The position numbers and the translations under genes were made by a program. The notes under the pieces are model-generated. The model worked only from the letters and a program-made list of their open reading frames with translations, was not told where the DNA came from and did not search any database. Source: Sulfurimonas sp. (GTDB lineage Bacteria; Campylobacterota; Campylobacteria; Campylobacterales; Sulfurimonadaceae). From it: a stretch of 62,112 nucleotides of DNA. Shown here piece after piece: positions 36,850-45,281 of this stretch. Every line of letters starts with the position of its first letter. Positions within the stretch are counted from its first letter, which is position 1. The stretch covers positions 1-62,112 of the forward strand of contig JAQUFE010000010.1 in assembly GCA_028684815.1 (NCBI GenBank), read 5' to 3'.

Positions 36850-37305
36850 TTAAGAAATAAATTTCTCTGGATATTTTAAAATCAAGTAAGCCTCTATATC
36901 AGCAAACTTATCTATATCTTCTATCATCTCTTCTTTTTTACTACGCAAAAACTTCAAAAGATGTACAGAAGATAAAAAATCTATAAATTTTTCTTTTGCA
37001 TTTGCAACCGTCAAATTATCCAAACTATACTTTTGAAATTGTTTTAAATTTTGTGCAATAAAGCTCTCAAGATTATTGTCTCTCTTTAATTTTGTAAGAA
37101 CATAGTTTTCAAAAACAGGATCAATCTTATAATCTTCAAACTTTTCAAACTTTGCAATAAAGCCTTTTTCTACAAACTCTTCTAACTCTTCTTTTGCAAA
37201 GTATTTAGCCAAGAGCTGCATAACTGGGATTTTTTCTCTCTTCCATTTAAAAAAAGTTGGTCTTGAGTATTGAAAAAGCTTCATATAGACTTCTTCTTCT
37301 TTCAT
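36850..37305 (-). CDS. Putative DNA-binding regulator beside integrase
   Basis: 151 aa, charged and helical. The N-terminus (YSRPTFFKWKREKIPVMQLL) looks like a small helix-turn-helix. GAGGAG precedes the ATG. Divergent from the integrase at 37420 across 114 bases that contain the dyad AATACTTTGTATT (37338-37350). No family recognised; inferred to regulate the integrase. Confidence 0.55.
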   Translation of the reverse strand: MKEEEVYMKLFQYSRPTFFKWKREKIPVMQLLAKYFAKEELEEFVEKGFIAKFEKFEDYKIDPVFENYVLTKLKRDNNLESFIAQNLKQFQKYSLDNLTVANAKEKFIDFLSSVHLLKFLRSKKEEMIEDIDKFADIEAYLILKYPEKFIS

Positions 37306-37337
37306 TTTTCACTCCTCTAATACTTATGTCAAATCAT

Positions 37338-37350
37338 AATACTTTGTATT
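37338..37350. promoter_or_regulatory. Dyad in divergent regulator/integrase intergenic
   Basis: AATAC-ttt-GTATT, a perfect 5-bp dyad, with a second AATACTT 20 bases away and a TTGACA box starting at its edge. A candidate operator for the regulator at 36850-37305. Confidence 0.35.
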
Positions 37351-37419
37351 GACATTCAAATCAATATTATATAGTACTTAATCTCACATATAATACCAAG
37401 TATCTAAAAAGGAATAATC

Positions 37420-38559
37420 ATGCCAAAAGTCAATATCACCAACAGGTTCATCACAAAAGTACAACCTCCCCAAACAAAGTCTAAAGAGGTCTATTACGAC
37501 ATAAAGTTAAGCGGTTTTAGCTTAGAAGTAAGAGAAACAGGTAGAAAAACTTTTTACTTTAGTTACTCCAAAAATGCAAAAAGAATCTCACGCAAGATAG
37601 GTTGTGCAGATATACTCACAGCAAATGAGGCTAGAGAGATTATAGTTTTGCTAAAAAAAGAGCATATACAAGACAATGTAACTTCTATAATGGTAGAGAA
37701 GTCAGACTCTCTTACTATAGTAAAATTTTTCCATGACTTCTACCTTCCATACATACAAAAGCACATCAAAAGCTATGCGGCGAATGAGAGCATCTTTAGA
37801 AACCATATTTTGCCAACTCTAGGCTCAACAACCATGCAAAATGTCAAAAAGATAGACCTTATGAAGCTTCATTCAGAGATGCTTAGCAAAAAAAAGCTCC
37901 AGCCCGCAACCGCAAACAAGCTCCTTGTTTTTCTCTCTCAAGCATATACTCTTGCCTATGAGTATGAACTCATACAAGCTCCCTACAACCCAGTCACAGG
38001 GATAAAACACTTCCAAGAGAACAATGAAAGAGAAAGATTTTTAACAAAAGCAGAAACAAAAAGGCTTATAGCCGCAGTAAATGTAAGTGAAAATCTACAC
38101 CTAAAATACATCATCCCCATGCTTCTACTTAGTGGAGCAAGAAGAGGAGAGGTTTTAAAAGCCCAGTGGAGTCACTTCAACGAGACCCAGATGCTATGGA
38201 CAATCCCCGTCACAAAAAACGGTAAAAAGAGAGTACTACCCATAACGCAAGAACTACACTCCCTACTAAAGCAAATTCCCAAAGAGTCCAAATATCTCTT
38301 TACCTCTAAAGCAACCAACAAACCCTACGTTACCATCTACAATAGTTGGAACACTGCAAGAAAAAAAGCAGGGTTGCCAGAGGTTAGAATGCACGATCTA
38401 AGACACACCTACGCCTCTGCACTTGTCAATGCCAAGAGAAGTCTCTATGAAGTACAAGTTCTTTTAGGTCATAAAACAGCAAAGATGACGCAAAGATATG
38501 CTCATCTCTCAAACGAGTCTCTACACTCTGCCGCTTCTTGTGCGGCAAGACTTTTTTAA
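37420..38559 (+). CDS. Tyrosine recombinase, paralogue 1
   Basis: 379-aa phage-type integrase with an N-terminal Arm/DUF4102-like domain (KSKEVYYDIKLSGFSLEVRE), a core-binding domain and the catalytic domain: R in GARRGEVL, HxxR in HDLRHTYA, LLGHKT, nucleophile in MTQRYAHLS. All catalytic residues are present. Strongly similar over its length to the integrase at 42366-43517. AAAGGA precedes the ATG. The target site is not identified; no tRNA is adjacent. Confidence 0.9.
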   Translation: MPKVNITNRFITKVQPPQTKSKEVYYDIKLSGFSLEVRETGRKTFYFSYSKNAKRISRKIGCADILTANEAREIIVLLKKEHIQDNVTSIMVEKSDSLTIVKFFHDFYLPYIQKHIKSYAANESIFRNHILPTLGSTTMQNVKKIDLMKLHSEMLSKKKLQPATANKLLVFLSQAYTLAYEYELIQAPYNPVTGIKHFQENNERERFLTKAETKRLIAAVNVSENLHLKYIIPMLLLSGARRGEVLKAQWSHFNETQMLWTIPVTKNGKKRVLPITQELHSLLKQIPKESKYLFTSKATNKPYVTIYNSWNTARKKAGLPEVRMHDLRHTYASALVNAKRSLYEVQVLLGHKTAKMTQRYAHLSNESLHSAASCAARLF

Positions 38560-38589
38560 AGTTTTCTTAGTTTTTTATTAAACTGCCAA

Positions 38590-38613
38590 ATACCTGCTTA
38601 CAGATAGCAGGTA
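38590..38613. repeat. Hairpin after integrase 1
   Basis: TACCTGCT-tacagat-AGCAGGTA about 30 bases after the stop codon. Either a terminator without a T run or part of a recombination site; weakly resembles the palindrome at 36794-36823. Confidence 0.4.
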
Positions 38614-38793
38614 GAAAAAACTATAAAACTTCAAAACCAAACTAGCCATCAAACCTCCGTCTATAGGTGCTTTTACAGATTTTATAGATTTTTATATCTA
38701 TCTCAAAAGGCATAAAAAAAAGTCCCCAAGCTTTTAAGTCTGCTGGTGGACTGCAGGTGGGAAAAAAAAGCAAAGAGTAAGAGGCGAAAATAT

Positions 38794-38819
38794 GGGGGTG
38801 AGATGGGAGGTGGGGTGGG
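38794..38819 (+). promoter_or_regulatory. G-quadruplex motif abutting the S-layer-like ORF
   Basis: Four G tracts: GGGGG (38794-38798), GGG (38805-38807), GGGG (38812-38815), GGG (38817-38819) with loops of 6, 4 and 1 bases. This meets the canonical G3+N1-7 pattern, is one base from the ATG at 38821, and is exceptional in this AT-rich sequence. It also contains the only ribosome-site-like GGAGG. Confidence 0.75.
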
Positions 38820-38820
38820 T

Positions 38821-41529
38821 ATGTTGACTACAAGTGCTGATACTTTCGTAGGTACAGCAAAGAATGATTTATTTGATGCATCTGTAAAAGGTACATTACA
38901 AAAAGCTGATGTAATCTTAGATTCTTCATCAACAGACCACGATACACTAAATGCAACAGTAAGCTCAACTGGCATAGATGCAAGAATCCAAAATGTTGAG
39001 ACACTTAACATTAATGGTGAGTATGTATCTACAGGATTAGCACTTACAAATGTAACAGGTTCAAAAGACTTAAACCTAAATACAGGTCTTGCAGGTGGAA
39101 CAGCTAAAGTAACAGATGCAAACACTATTGCAGTACAAAACATTACTGCTAAAGCTAATATTACTAAATTAGAAGTAAGTTCTTTATCTTCAGGAACAAG
39201 AGATACAGTAAATATTAATGCAGGAAATGCAGATGTACTTTTAACGGGTAGTTCTGCTGCAGATAAATACTTAGTATCATTAGCTGCTGATAAAACATTA
39301 ACAGTAACAAAAGACTCTATGATCAGTGCAGCTGATGCATTAGAAGTAAACATAGCTGGTGACGCAACATATGAATTAACAGCAGATGATACAGCTGCAA
39401 ATGATGAATTAGCATTATCTTTTGTAAATAATGCAGCAACTGAAAGTACAGTAACTGCAATAGCAGGTAAAGCAATCGCAAAAACACTAAAACTATCAGG
39501 AAACGACATAGTTATAGATGCAGGTGATGGTTTATCATTAGGTGGTACTTCAGTAACTGCTGGTGGTACAAAAGTAACTTCAGACGCTGCTAAATCAACA
39601 ATCGAGCTAAGTAATACTCTTGGAGCTAGTAAATTCTTCAACAAAGCAGTTGTAGATAACATAAAAGCTACAAAAGACTTAAATACAGTAACATTAACAG
39701 TAAATGAAGCTACAAAAGTAATACTTGACGAAAAGCAAACTGCATTAACTATGAACATCGATAATGCAACTGGTGATATCGCTTCTACAGGAACTCTATT
39801 ATTAGATGCAAACGCAGATCAAACTAAACTTATCACAGGTGCTCAAATTGATACAGTACTACTTACAGCTGGTAAACTAGAAAATGATGCAAACGGTGTA
39901 GCTCAAACAGTTACAATCGATGAATTAGATACAGCTACAACAGGTGTTAATGCAAATGTAGTTCTTACAGGTGCAAATGACCTTGTTCTCACAAAATGGA
40001 CAAATGATGCTGACACTATCCTAAACGCTGCAGGTATGACAGGTAATCTAACTCTTGGAACTGCAACTGGACCTGCTTCTGGTACAGCAGCTGCTTCTAT
40101 CATTATCTTAGGAAAAGGCACAAACACAGTTTTCGCTGGAGTAACAGGAGTAAACACTAAAATCACTGGTAACACAGGAGTTGATAATATAACTCTTGTT
40201 GCGACTGCTGCTGGAATAAACACAGTTGACACTGGAGCTGGTGATGATGTTATCACTACAGGAGCTACTGGTACAAACAACATAACTGTTGGTGCAGGTA
40301 ATGACACAGTTAATATTACTAATGCTGCTACAGTAGATACAATTACTTTAGGTTCAGGTAACAACACAATCAATATGGTAGTTGAATCTGAAACAGTAAT
40401 TAAAAACATCAACACAGCTAATGATACAATCGTATTAACAGGTGCTGCAACTACAGCTGTAAACCTAAAAGAAGTTACACCTGCAACAGGTGCTTATAAA
40501 GTATCAGGTGCAGCTGCTGCTGACTTTACATTAACAGGTTCAACTATAACTGACCTAACTTCATTTGTACAACTAGGTAATGCAACTACAGCATTCACAG
40601 CTAAAACTAATTTAGCAGTAATAGCTGGAGCAAAAGACGACTTCATCGCTGTTGATGGTACAAGTGCAATCACAACAGGTGCTGGTTCAGATACAGTTAT
40701 CGTAGCTACAACTCAAAAAACTGCAACAGTAACAGACTTCACAACAGGTTCAGATAAAGTTGTATTAACAGGTGCTGCTGCTAATGGCGATAGTATAGAT
40801 TTAACTAAAGTAGTAGTTTCTTCTGGTAAACTTACATTAAGTACAAATCATGAAATTACACTAAACAATGGTACAAACGCTGTTCTAGCTGATGGTACAG
40901 GTGCTACAGCTAAAGACGCTTCTGCAATAGTACAATTAGGTACTTCTACAACAACAACATTCGAGGTATATGGTACACGTGCTGCTATCAGTGTAACTGG
41001 TGGAAAATTTGATGACTTTATTGAAGTAGCAAATTCAACTAGTCTTGTAACAATCAACTTCACAGATAACGGTGGAATGGATACAATCACTGGATTTACA
41101 ACTGCTGAAGTTGCATTGACATTTGGTAATATTACTGGTATTACAGCTGCTTCAACAGGATTTGACCTTACAGCTAAAACTGCAGCTACTGTAGCAACAA
41201 GTGGTGAAGTTTATGTTCTAGCATCAGATACAAGCATTGCTGGAGACACAATTGACTTCTCAATCTTAAATGATGATGCAACTACTGGTCCAGTAGTTAA
41301 AATCACAGATGCAGTAATTATGGAAGATGTAGTAGCATACTTAAACAATGCACTTTCAGGTGTAAAAGCTAACCATACTTATGTAGCAGTTATTCAAGAT
41401 AATGATAATACAGAGTCATATTCTTACTTAATTAATGCTACTTCAGATGCTATAACAACTGATGACATTACATTAATTGGTCATGTTGATGCTGCAGTTG
41501 CTGCAACTGATGTTACTGCAATCGCATAA
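38821..41529 (+). CDS. S-layer/RTX-like surface protein, N-terminus apparently missing
   Basis: About 902 aa from ATG 38821 (MLTTSADTFVGTAKNDLFDA); an upstream GTG at 38746 would add only a basic, G-tract-encoded stretch. Composition is dominated by Thr, Ala, Asp, Gly, Val and Asn with almost no Cys. Beta-strand repeats with calcium-type turns occur (TGAGDDVITTGATGTNNITV, GAGNDTVNI, GSGNNTINMV). The C-terminus (DDITLIGHVDAAVAATDV) resembles a type I secretion signal region. Related S-layer proteins normally have an N-terminal anchoring region before the DTFxGTxxND element; here it is absent, so this may be a silent or recombination cassette. Flanked by paralogous integrases. Confidence 0.75.
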   Translation: MLTTSADTFVGTAKNDLFDASVKGTLQKADVILDSSSTDHDTLNATVSSTGIDARIQNVETLNINGEYVSTGLALTNVTGSKDLNLNTGLAGGTAKVTDANTIAVQNITAKANITKLEVSSLSSGTRDTVNINAGNADVLLTGSSAADKYLVSLAADKTLTVTKDSMISAADALEVNIAGDATYELTADDTAANDELALSFVNNAATESTVTAIAGKAIAKTLKLSGNDIVIDAGDGLSLGGTSVTAGGTKVTSDAAKSTIELSNTLGASKFFNKAVVDNIKATKDLNTVTLTVNEATKVILDEKQTALTMNIDNATGDIASTGTLLLDANADQTKLITGAQIDTVLLTAGKLENDANGVAQTVTIDELDTATTGVNANVVLTGANDLVLTKWTNDADTILNAAGMTGNLTLGTATGPASGTAAASIIILGKGTNTVFAGVTGVNTKITGNTGVDNITLVATAAGINTVDTGAGDDVITTGATGTNNITVGAGNDTVNITNAATVDTITLGSGNNTINMVVESETVIKNINTANDTIVLTGAATTAVNLKEVTPATGAYKVSGAAAADFTLTGSTITDLTSFVQLGNATTAFTAKTNLAVIAGAKDDFIAVDGTSAITTGAGSDTVIVATTQKTATVTDFTTGSDKVVLTGAAANGDSIDLTKVVVSSGKLTLSTNHEITLNNGTNAVLADGTGATAKDASAIVQLGTSTTTTFEVYGTRAAISVTGGKFDDFIEVANSTSLVTINFTDNGGMDTITGFTTAEVALTFGNITGITAASTGFDLTAKTAATVATSGEVYVLASDTSIAGDTIDFSILNDDATTGPVVKITDAVIMEDVVAYLNNALSGVKANHTYVAVIQDNDNTESYSYLINATSDAITTDDITLIGHVDAAVAATDVTAIA

Positions 41530-41541
41530 CAACAAAACATA

Positions 41542-41646
41542 ACAAAGGGTGTCAGGCACCAAAACAGGAACAAAACTTAGTTTTACCTTAACTAAGTTTG
41601 ACACACTTTGACACACTTTTAGTCCTACTTTCCATAAGTAGGACTT
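41542..41646 (+). repeat. Family-2 repeat with hairpin, after the S-layer-like gene
   Basis: GGTGTCAGGCACC core, then the perfect stem AAACTTAGTT-ttacctt-AACTAAGTTT, then GACACACTTTGACACAC, then AGTCCTACTT-tccat-AAGTAGGACT. The last hairpin is the same as the terminator of the small-protein cassettes but lacks the T run here. Confidence 0.9.
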
Positions 41647-41689
41647 ACCCAGCCTCACTACTCATAAGAGTTAGTGAGGCTAATCTTAA

Positions 41690-42000
41690 AACAGCAAATC
41701 CCTTTTTTTACAATAACCCCTAAAATACCACCAAGCCGATAAAAAAAGTACAACAACCCACATAACACCACAACCACCCATACAACACCCAATCCTCCAC
41801 CACACACCACAAACACTTTATCCCAACCTATGACATCACCCAGAGTACAATAACCCCTCCTAGAGCCTCCCACAGCTTAACTAAACCTTAACACCAATCC
41901 AACCAACAAAAGCCATCTCAACCACCACTCACCACTCCCACAGCACAACTCACCACCATTCCATCAACCAAGCTCTCCACCCCAAACCACACATTTGCTA
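41690..42000. other. Strand-asymmetric, G-depleted tract
   Basis: About 300 bases made nearly only of A and C with occasional T on the plus strand (ACAACCCACATAACACCACA and similar). No gene is supported; the minus-strand ORF across it is Gly/Val filler. Its left part, TTTTTTTACAATAACCCC through CCGATAAA (about 41700-41745), is shared with 45240-45283. Confidence 0.55.
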
Positions 42001-42059
42001 CCAAAGGTAACATCAGTGCAAATTCGTAATTTCTTTTTAAGCTTAAAGCGACCTAAAAT

Positions 42060-42241
42060 GGTCGGCGATTGGTCGGCTAAAAAAGCTCAAGTGTCCCATA
42101 ATACTTTAGAGACAGCTACAACACCCTCTACACCAAACTTCTGTAAAAAGTAAATGCCTAAAAAGTGTCTCAAAAGCCCCTAAGCATTATGAGACACCTA
42201 AAATCACTCAAATATGCCTATTTGGTCGGCAAACGGTCGGC
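42060..42241 (+). promoter_or_regulatory. Paired GGTCGGC direct repeats upstream of integrase 2
   Basis: GGTCGGC occurs at 42060-42066 and 42071-42077 and again at 42224-42230 and 42235-42241. Both pairs have exactly 11-bp spacing. Between the pairs lies the stem GTGTCTCA...TGAGACAC (42165-42197). The arrangement resembles integrase arm-type or operator sites, or a plasmid-iteron-like pattern. Confidence 0.55.
42165..42197. repeat. Inverted repeat upstream of integrase 2
   Basis: GTGTCTCA and TGAGACAC, a perfect 8-bp dyad across a 17-base loop. A related GTGTCCCATAA...GAGACA lies near 42092-42116. Confidence 0.55.
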
Positions 42242-42365
42242 TAACTGCCCTTGACAAGGTTTTTAGCCTTAAACTATACTCCCATTTAAGGTTGGAGCGA
42301 AAATCAAGCCCTAAACCACATAAAACATACCAATAAATCAAACACAAAAATAAGGAAAATACAAT

Positions 42366-43517
42366 ATGCCAAAAGCTACAATCAACCAAGAGTTTTTAGA
42401 TAAATTAGAATTACCAACAAGCAAAGCCAAAGAGCAATATTTCGATATAATCCAAATAGGCTTTATGCTTGAAGTAAAAAGTACAGGAAGTAAAACCTAT
42501 TACTTCAGATACAGAAAAAATAATAAACAAACTATGAAACGATTAGGAACAACAGAAGAACTAACTCTTGAAGCAGCAAAAGATATATATCTAAAACTAA
42601 AACAAGATATGATAGATATTAAAATAGAAAACATCACCAACAACAATGACACACAGCACCCAATCCCAACCCTACAAGAGTTCTACGATAACTTCTACAA
42701 CCCTTACATCCAAAAGCACATAAAAAGCCACACAACCAACCAAAGCCTCTTCATAAACCACATACTCCCAGCACTAGGTGCAACTGTAATGACAGAAGTA
42801 AAAAAGATAGATATAATAAAACACCACTCTCAAATGGTAAGCCTAAAAAAACTAGCCCCTGCAACAGCTAACAAGTTTTTAGTATTCCTCTCCAACGCCT
42901 ATCATTTAGCAATAGAGTTCGAGATACTTCAAACCCCATACAACCCAGTAGATAAAATAAAACACTTTGAAGAGAATAATGCAAGAGAGAGATACCTAAC
43001 AACCAAAGAGAGTAAAAGATTAGTTCAAGCCGTACAAGAAAGCCCAAACCTACATCTCAAGTACATCATCCCAATGCTACTACTAAGTGGAGCAAGAAGA
43101 GGAGAAGTATTAAAAGCCGAGTGGAGTAACTTCGATGAGACTCAAATGCTTTGGACTATCCCTACAAGCAAGAACGGTAAGAAAAGAATCCTACCCCTAA
43201 CCCCACAACTTCACGACCTACTAAAACAGATACCAAAAGAGTCTAAATACCTTTTTACATCACCAGTAACAGGTAAACCCTACATCACCATCTTCAACAG
43301 CTGGAACACCGCTAGAACCAAGGCAGGTTTACCAGAAGTCCGTATTCACGATTTACGACATACATACGCATCAGCCCTTGTAAACTCTAAATGTAGCCTC
43401 TATGAAGTTCAAAAACTCTTAGGACATAAAACAGCCTCTATGACACAAAGATATGCTCATTTATCAAACGATGCACTTATGAACGCTGCAAGTAAGGCTG
43501 GGAAGTTTTTGGAGTAA
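42366..43517 (+). CDS. Tyrosine recombinase, paralogue 2
   Basis: 383 aa, full-length paralogue of the integrase at 37420: same PATANK, LLLSGARRGEVLKA, HDLRHTYASALVN, LLGHKTASMTQRYAHLS landmarks with all catalytic residues kept. AAGGAAAA precedes the ATG. It heads a short run of accessory genes ending in the truncated defence gene. Confidence 0.9.
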   Translation: MPKATINQEFLDKLELPTSKAKEQYFDIIQIGFMLEVKSTGSKTYYFRYRKNNKQTMKRLGTTEELTLEAAKDIYLKLKQDMIDIKIENITNNNDTQHPIPTLQEFYDNFYNPYIQKHIKSHTTNQSLFINHILPALGATVMTEVKKIDIIKHHSQMVSLKKLAPATANKFLVFLSNAYHLAIEFEILQTPYNPVDKIKHFEENNARERYLTTKESKRLVQAVQESPNLHLKYIIPMLLLSGARRGEVLKAEWSNFDETQMLWTIPTSKNGKKRILPLTPQLHDLLKQIPKESKYLFTSPVTGKPYITIFNSWNTARTKAGLPEVRIHDLRHTYASALVNSKCSLYEVQKLLGHKTASMTQRYAHLSNDALMNAASKAGKFLE

Positions 43518-43570
43518 GGAATTTAATAGATTCTATGCAGTAGAATATAGGAAATTATAAAGGAAGCGAT

Positions 43571-43930
43571 ATGAGCTTAAAAGACCTTGATTGCGGCAAA
43601 GTAAAAAAATTAAAAGATATCCAAAAAGAGGGTAAATATATAGACCCAAGTGGTGCAAACAATCCAAGAGATAGAAAACTTGTTAGTTGTCTACAAACAC
43701 ACTATAAAAGCAAGCTAGGGATTGAAGAAAAATATAACGAACTAGAATATATTATAAATACACATTTTCCAGAGTATAAAGAAGATGAATTATTGTATAA
43801 AGCTCTATGTGAATGCTGTAAAGAAAAAGAACTATACAAAAAATCTACAAATGATTTTCGTGAAATATTGACTACACAAAGAGCTAGATTTTTAGAGTGT
43901 GTACAAAAAAGAATAAATATAGGAGTCTAA
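43571..43930 (+). CDS. Hypothetical protein downstream of integrase 2
   Basis: 119 aa, charged, with five cysteines (CGK, SCLQ, CECC, LECV). AAGGAAGCG precedes the ATG. No family recognised. Its position between an integrase and an Mrr-type defence gene suggests accessory cargo. Confidence 0.6.
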   Translation: MSLKDLDCGKVKKLKDIQKEGKYIDPSGANNPRDRKLVSCLQTHYKSKLGIEEKYNELEYIINTHFPEYKEDELLYKALCECCKEKELYKKSTNDFREILTTQRARFLECVQKRINIGV

Positions 43931-43981
43931 AAATATGTGTAAATTATTGAAAAAGCTAGGAAATAACAAAAGATTTTTTAG

Positions 43982-44596
43982 ATGACACTGTCATTTGGCA
44001 ACCTTTCTCCTTCAGAGTTTGAGATATTAGCAGCAGATATTGTTGGAGCTGTAGAAGGTGTTTTTTTTGAGAGATTTGGTGAGGGAACTGATGGTGGAAT
44101 AGATGGTCGTGTATATAAAGATAACTCTTCTATGTGGATTATTCAAGCTAAAAGATATAAAAATAGTTCTTCTTTATTATCCCAGATGACGGAAGAAAAG
44201 CCAAAGATGGATAAGCTCAAACCTCAAAGATACTTTTTAGTTACTTCATCTTCTTTAAGCCCTCAAATGAAAGATAAACTAAAAGATGAGATGGATCCAT
44301 ATATTTTATCTACAGCAGATATTTACGGAGCTGAGGATATAACTGCTTTGCTAGAAGAAAGTCCAAATATTTATAGAAAACATTATAAGCTTTGGCTTGG
44401 TAGTGCTCGTGAGCTAAGTTTTATTCAACACAATGAATTTTATAATCGTTCTTCAACTATCATAGATAGATTGGCAGAAGATTTAAAATATTTTGTTTCA
44501 TATGATAAATTGGAAATTATAAGCGATAAGCTTAAAATAAGCAACTACCTACTTATCACTGGAGACCCAAACAAAGGGTGTCAGGCACCAAAATAG
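43982..44596 (+). pseudogene. Truncated Mrr-nuclease/STAND-type defence gene
   Basis: The first about 160 residues form an Mrr-like restriction-nuclease domain: LSPSEFEILAADIVGA, GEGTDGGIDGRVY and IIQAKRYK (D...QxK catalytic set). A linker leads to ISNYLLITGDP, where a Walker A loop (usually GxxGxGKT) should follow. Instead the frame enters a family-2 repeat (NKGCQAPK, stop). The ATPase and sensor parts of this nuclease-STAND anti-phage type protein are missing downstream. The nuclease domain may still be made. Confidence 0.8.
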
Positions 44597-44645
44597 GAAC
44601 AAAACTTAGTTTTATCTTAACTGAGTTTGACACTCTCTGACACTC
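44572..44645 (+). repeat. Family-2 repeat interrupting the defence gene
   Basis: GGGTGTCAGGCACC core, AACTTAGTTttatcttAACTGAGTT stem with one mismatch, GACACTCTCTGACACTC tail. It starts inside the codons following LLITGDP of the Mrr-STAND gene and forms the 5' edge of the dispersed small-protein cassette. Confidence 0.88.
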
Positions 44646-44647
44646 AA

Positions 44648-44677
44648 AGCCCTACTGAAGAAGTAGGGCTTTTTTTT
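44648..44677 (+). terminator. Cassette A upstream terminator
   Basis: AGCCCTACT-gaaga-AGTAGGGCT followed by TTTTTTT. It insulates the cassette promoter from upstream transcription. Confidence 0.85.
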
Positions 44678-44754
44678 ACTCTTCTTTTCTACTTAACATA
44701 GTGCAGATTATCTTGAAATAAATTTCTTCTTTCTATTCTTTTTCCTATTTTTGG

Positions 44755-44760
44755 TATAAT
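44755..44760 (+). promoter_or_regulatory. Cassette A promoter, predicted leaderless
   Basis: Extended -10 TTGGTATAAT; the ATG begins seven bases after the last T, at the expected transcription start. No ribosome binding site is present. Confidence 0.75.
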
Positions 44761-44766
44761 CTAGTT

Positions 44767-45009
44767 ATGACATTACAAGAGAGAAAAGACAAAGCCGATA
44801 TAATTGCCAAAGAAGCAGATATAGTATATAAGAAATCATTTTTACTTCTTGTTGCAAGTGGAGGAGTTGGTGGTTATGCCATAGGTCAATCTGGTCTATT
44901 CTCCTTCATGCTGTTTGGAGTATTTGGATTCTTTTTACTTGGAATAGTTATTAACTATTTTGAGTTAAATAAATTAAAAAATGAAGTTAAGGAGTGTAAA
45001 AATGGATAA
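44767..45009 (+). CDS. Cassette A: two-helix small membrane protein
   Basis: 80 aa. The first 15 residues, MTLQERKDKADIIAK, form an amphipathic cytoplasmic helix that is nearly invariant among the five copies in the window. Two hydrophobic helices follow (about 24-42 and 46-65) and a charged tail (LNKLKNEVKECKNG). Its last codons overlap the next ATG by 8 nt. Unknown function; the size and topology would fit a holin, toxin, immunity or sensor protein, none proven. Confidence 0.78.
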   Translation: MTLQERKDKADIIAKEADIVYKKSFLLLVASGGVGGYAIGQSGLFSFMLFGVFGFFLLGIVINYFELNKLKNEVKECKNG

Positions 45010-45100
45010 TGTAACTATTTTTGTATTAACTGTTGTAACAGCAGTTATCATAGGATACTTTGCTCATAAGAATCACTGGAAGATAGCAGACTACTTCTAA
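45002..45100 (+). CDS. Cassette A: single-helix peptide with HWK tail
   Basis: 32 aa (MDNVTIFVLTVVTAVIIGYF, then AHKNHWKIADYF): one membrane helix followed by a conserved amphipathic tail. It overlaps the two-helix gene by 8 nt, so translation is likely coupled. Tail KNHWKIADYF is identical in copies B and E. Confidence 0.75.
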   Translation: MDNVTIFVLTVVTAVIIGYFAHKNHWKIADYF

Positions 45101-45111
45101 AACAATGCTAA

Positions 45112-45165
45112 CAATGGGTGTCAGGCACCATTATGGGAATAAAACTTAATTTAAAATTAATAAAC
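45112..45165 (+). repeat. Family-2 repeat, degenerate, after cassette A
   Basis: AACAATGGGTGTCAGGCACC (AACAATGGG as after cassette C), then a decayed AAAACTTAATTTAAAATTAA stem. It marks the 3' boundary of cassette A. Confidence 0.75.
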
Positions 45166-45281
45166 TAGTAAAAAACAAATCTAACCTCTATCTTACACTC
45201 CACCCAACCCCAACAACCAAGACACCAAACAACCCATCCCTTTTTTTACAATAACCCCTCAAATACCAAACAAACCGATAA
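45166..45281. other. G-depleted tract, second copy
   Basis: A/C-rich plus strand like 41690-42000. Shares CCCTTTTTTTACAATAACCC, then AAATACCA and CCGATAAA, with that region, so the two are copies of a third, unnamed repeat. No gene seen. Confidence 0.55.

Noticed and set aside
38703-39758. 351-aa ORF antisense to the S-layer-like gene
   Set aside because: A shadow of the Thr/Ala-rich plus-strand repeats; no start signal, biased composition.
41658-41873. 71-aa Gly/Val-rich ORF on the minus strand
   Set aside because: Follows from the G-depleted plus strand; no ribosome site or homologous pattern in the second copy of the tract.
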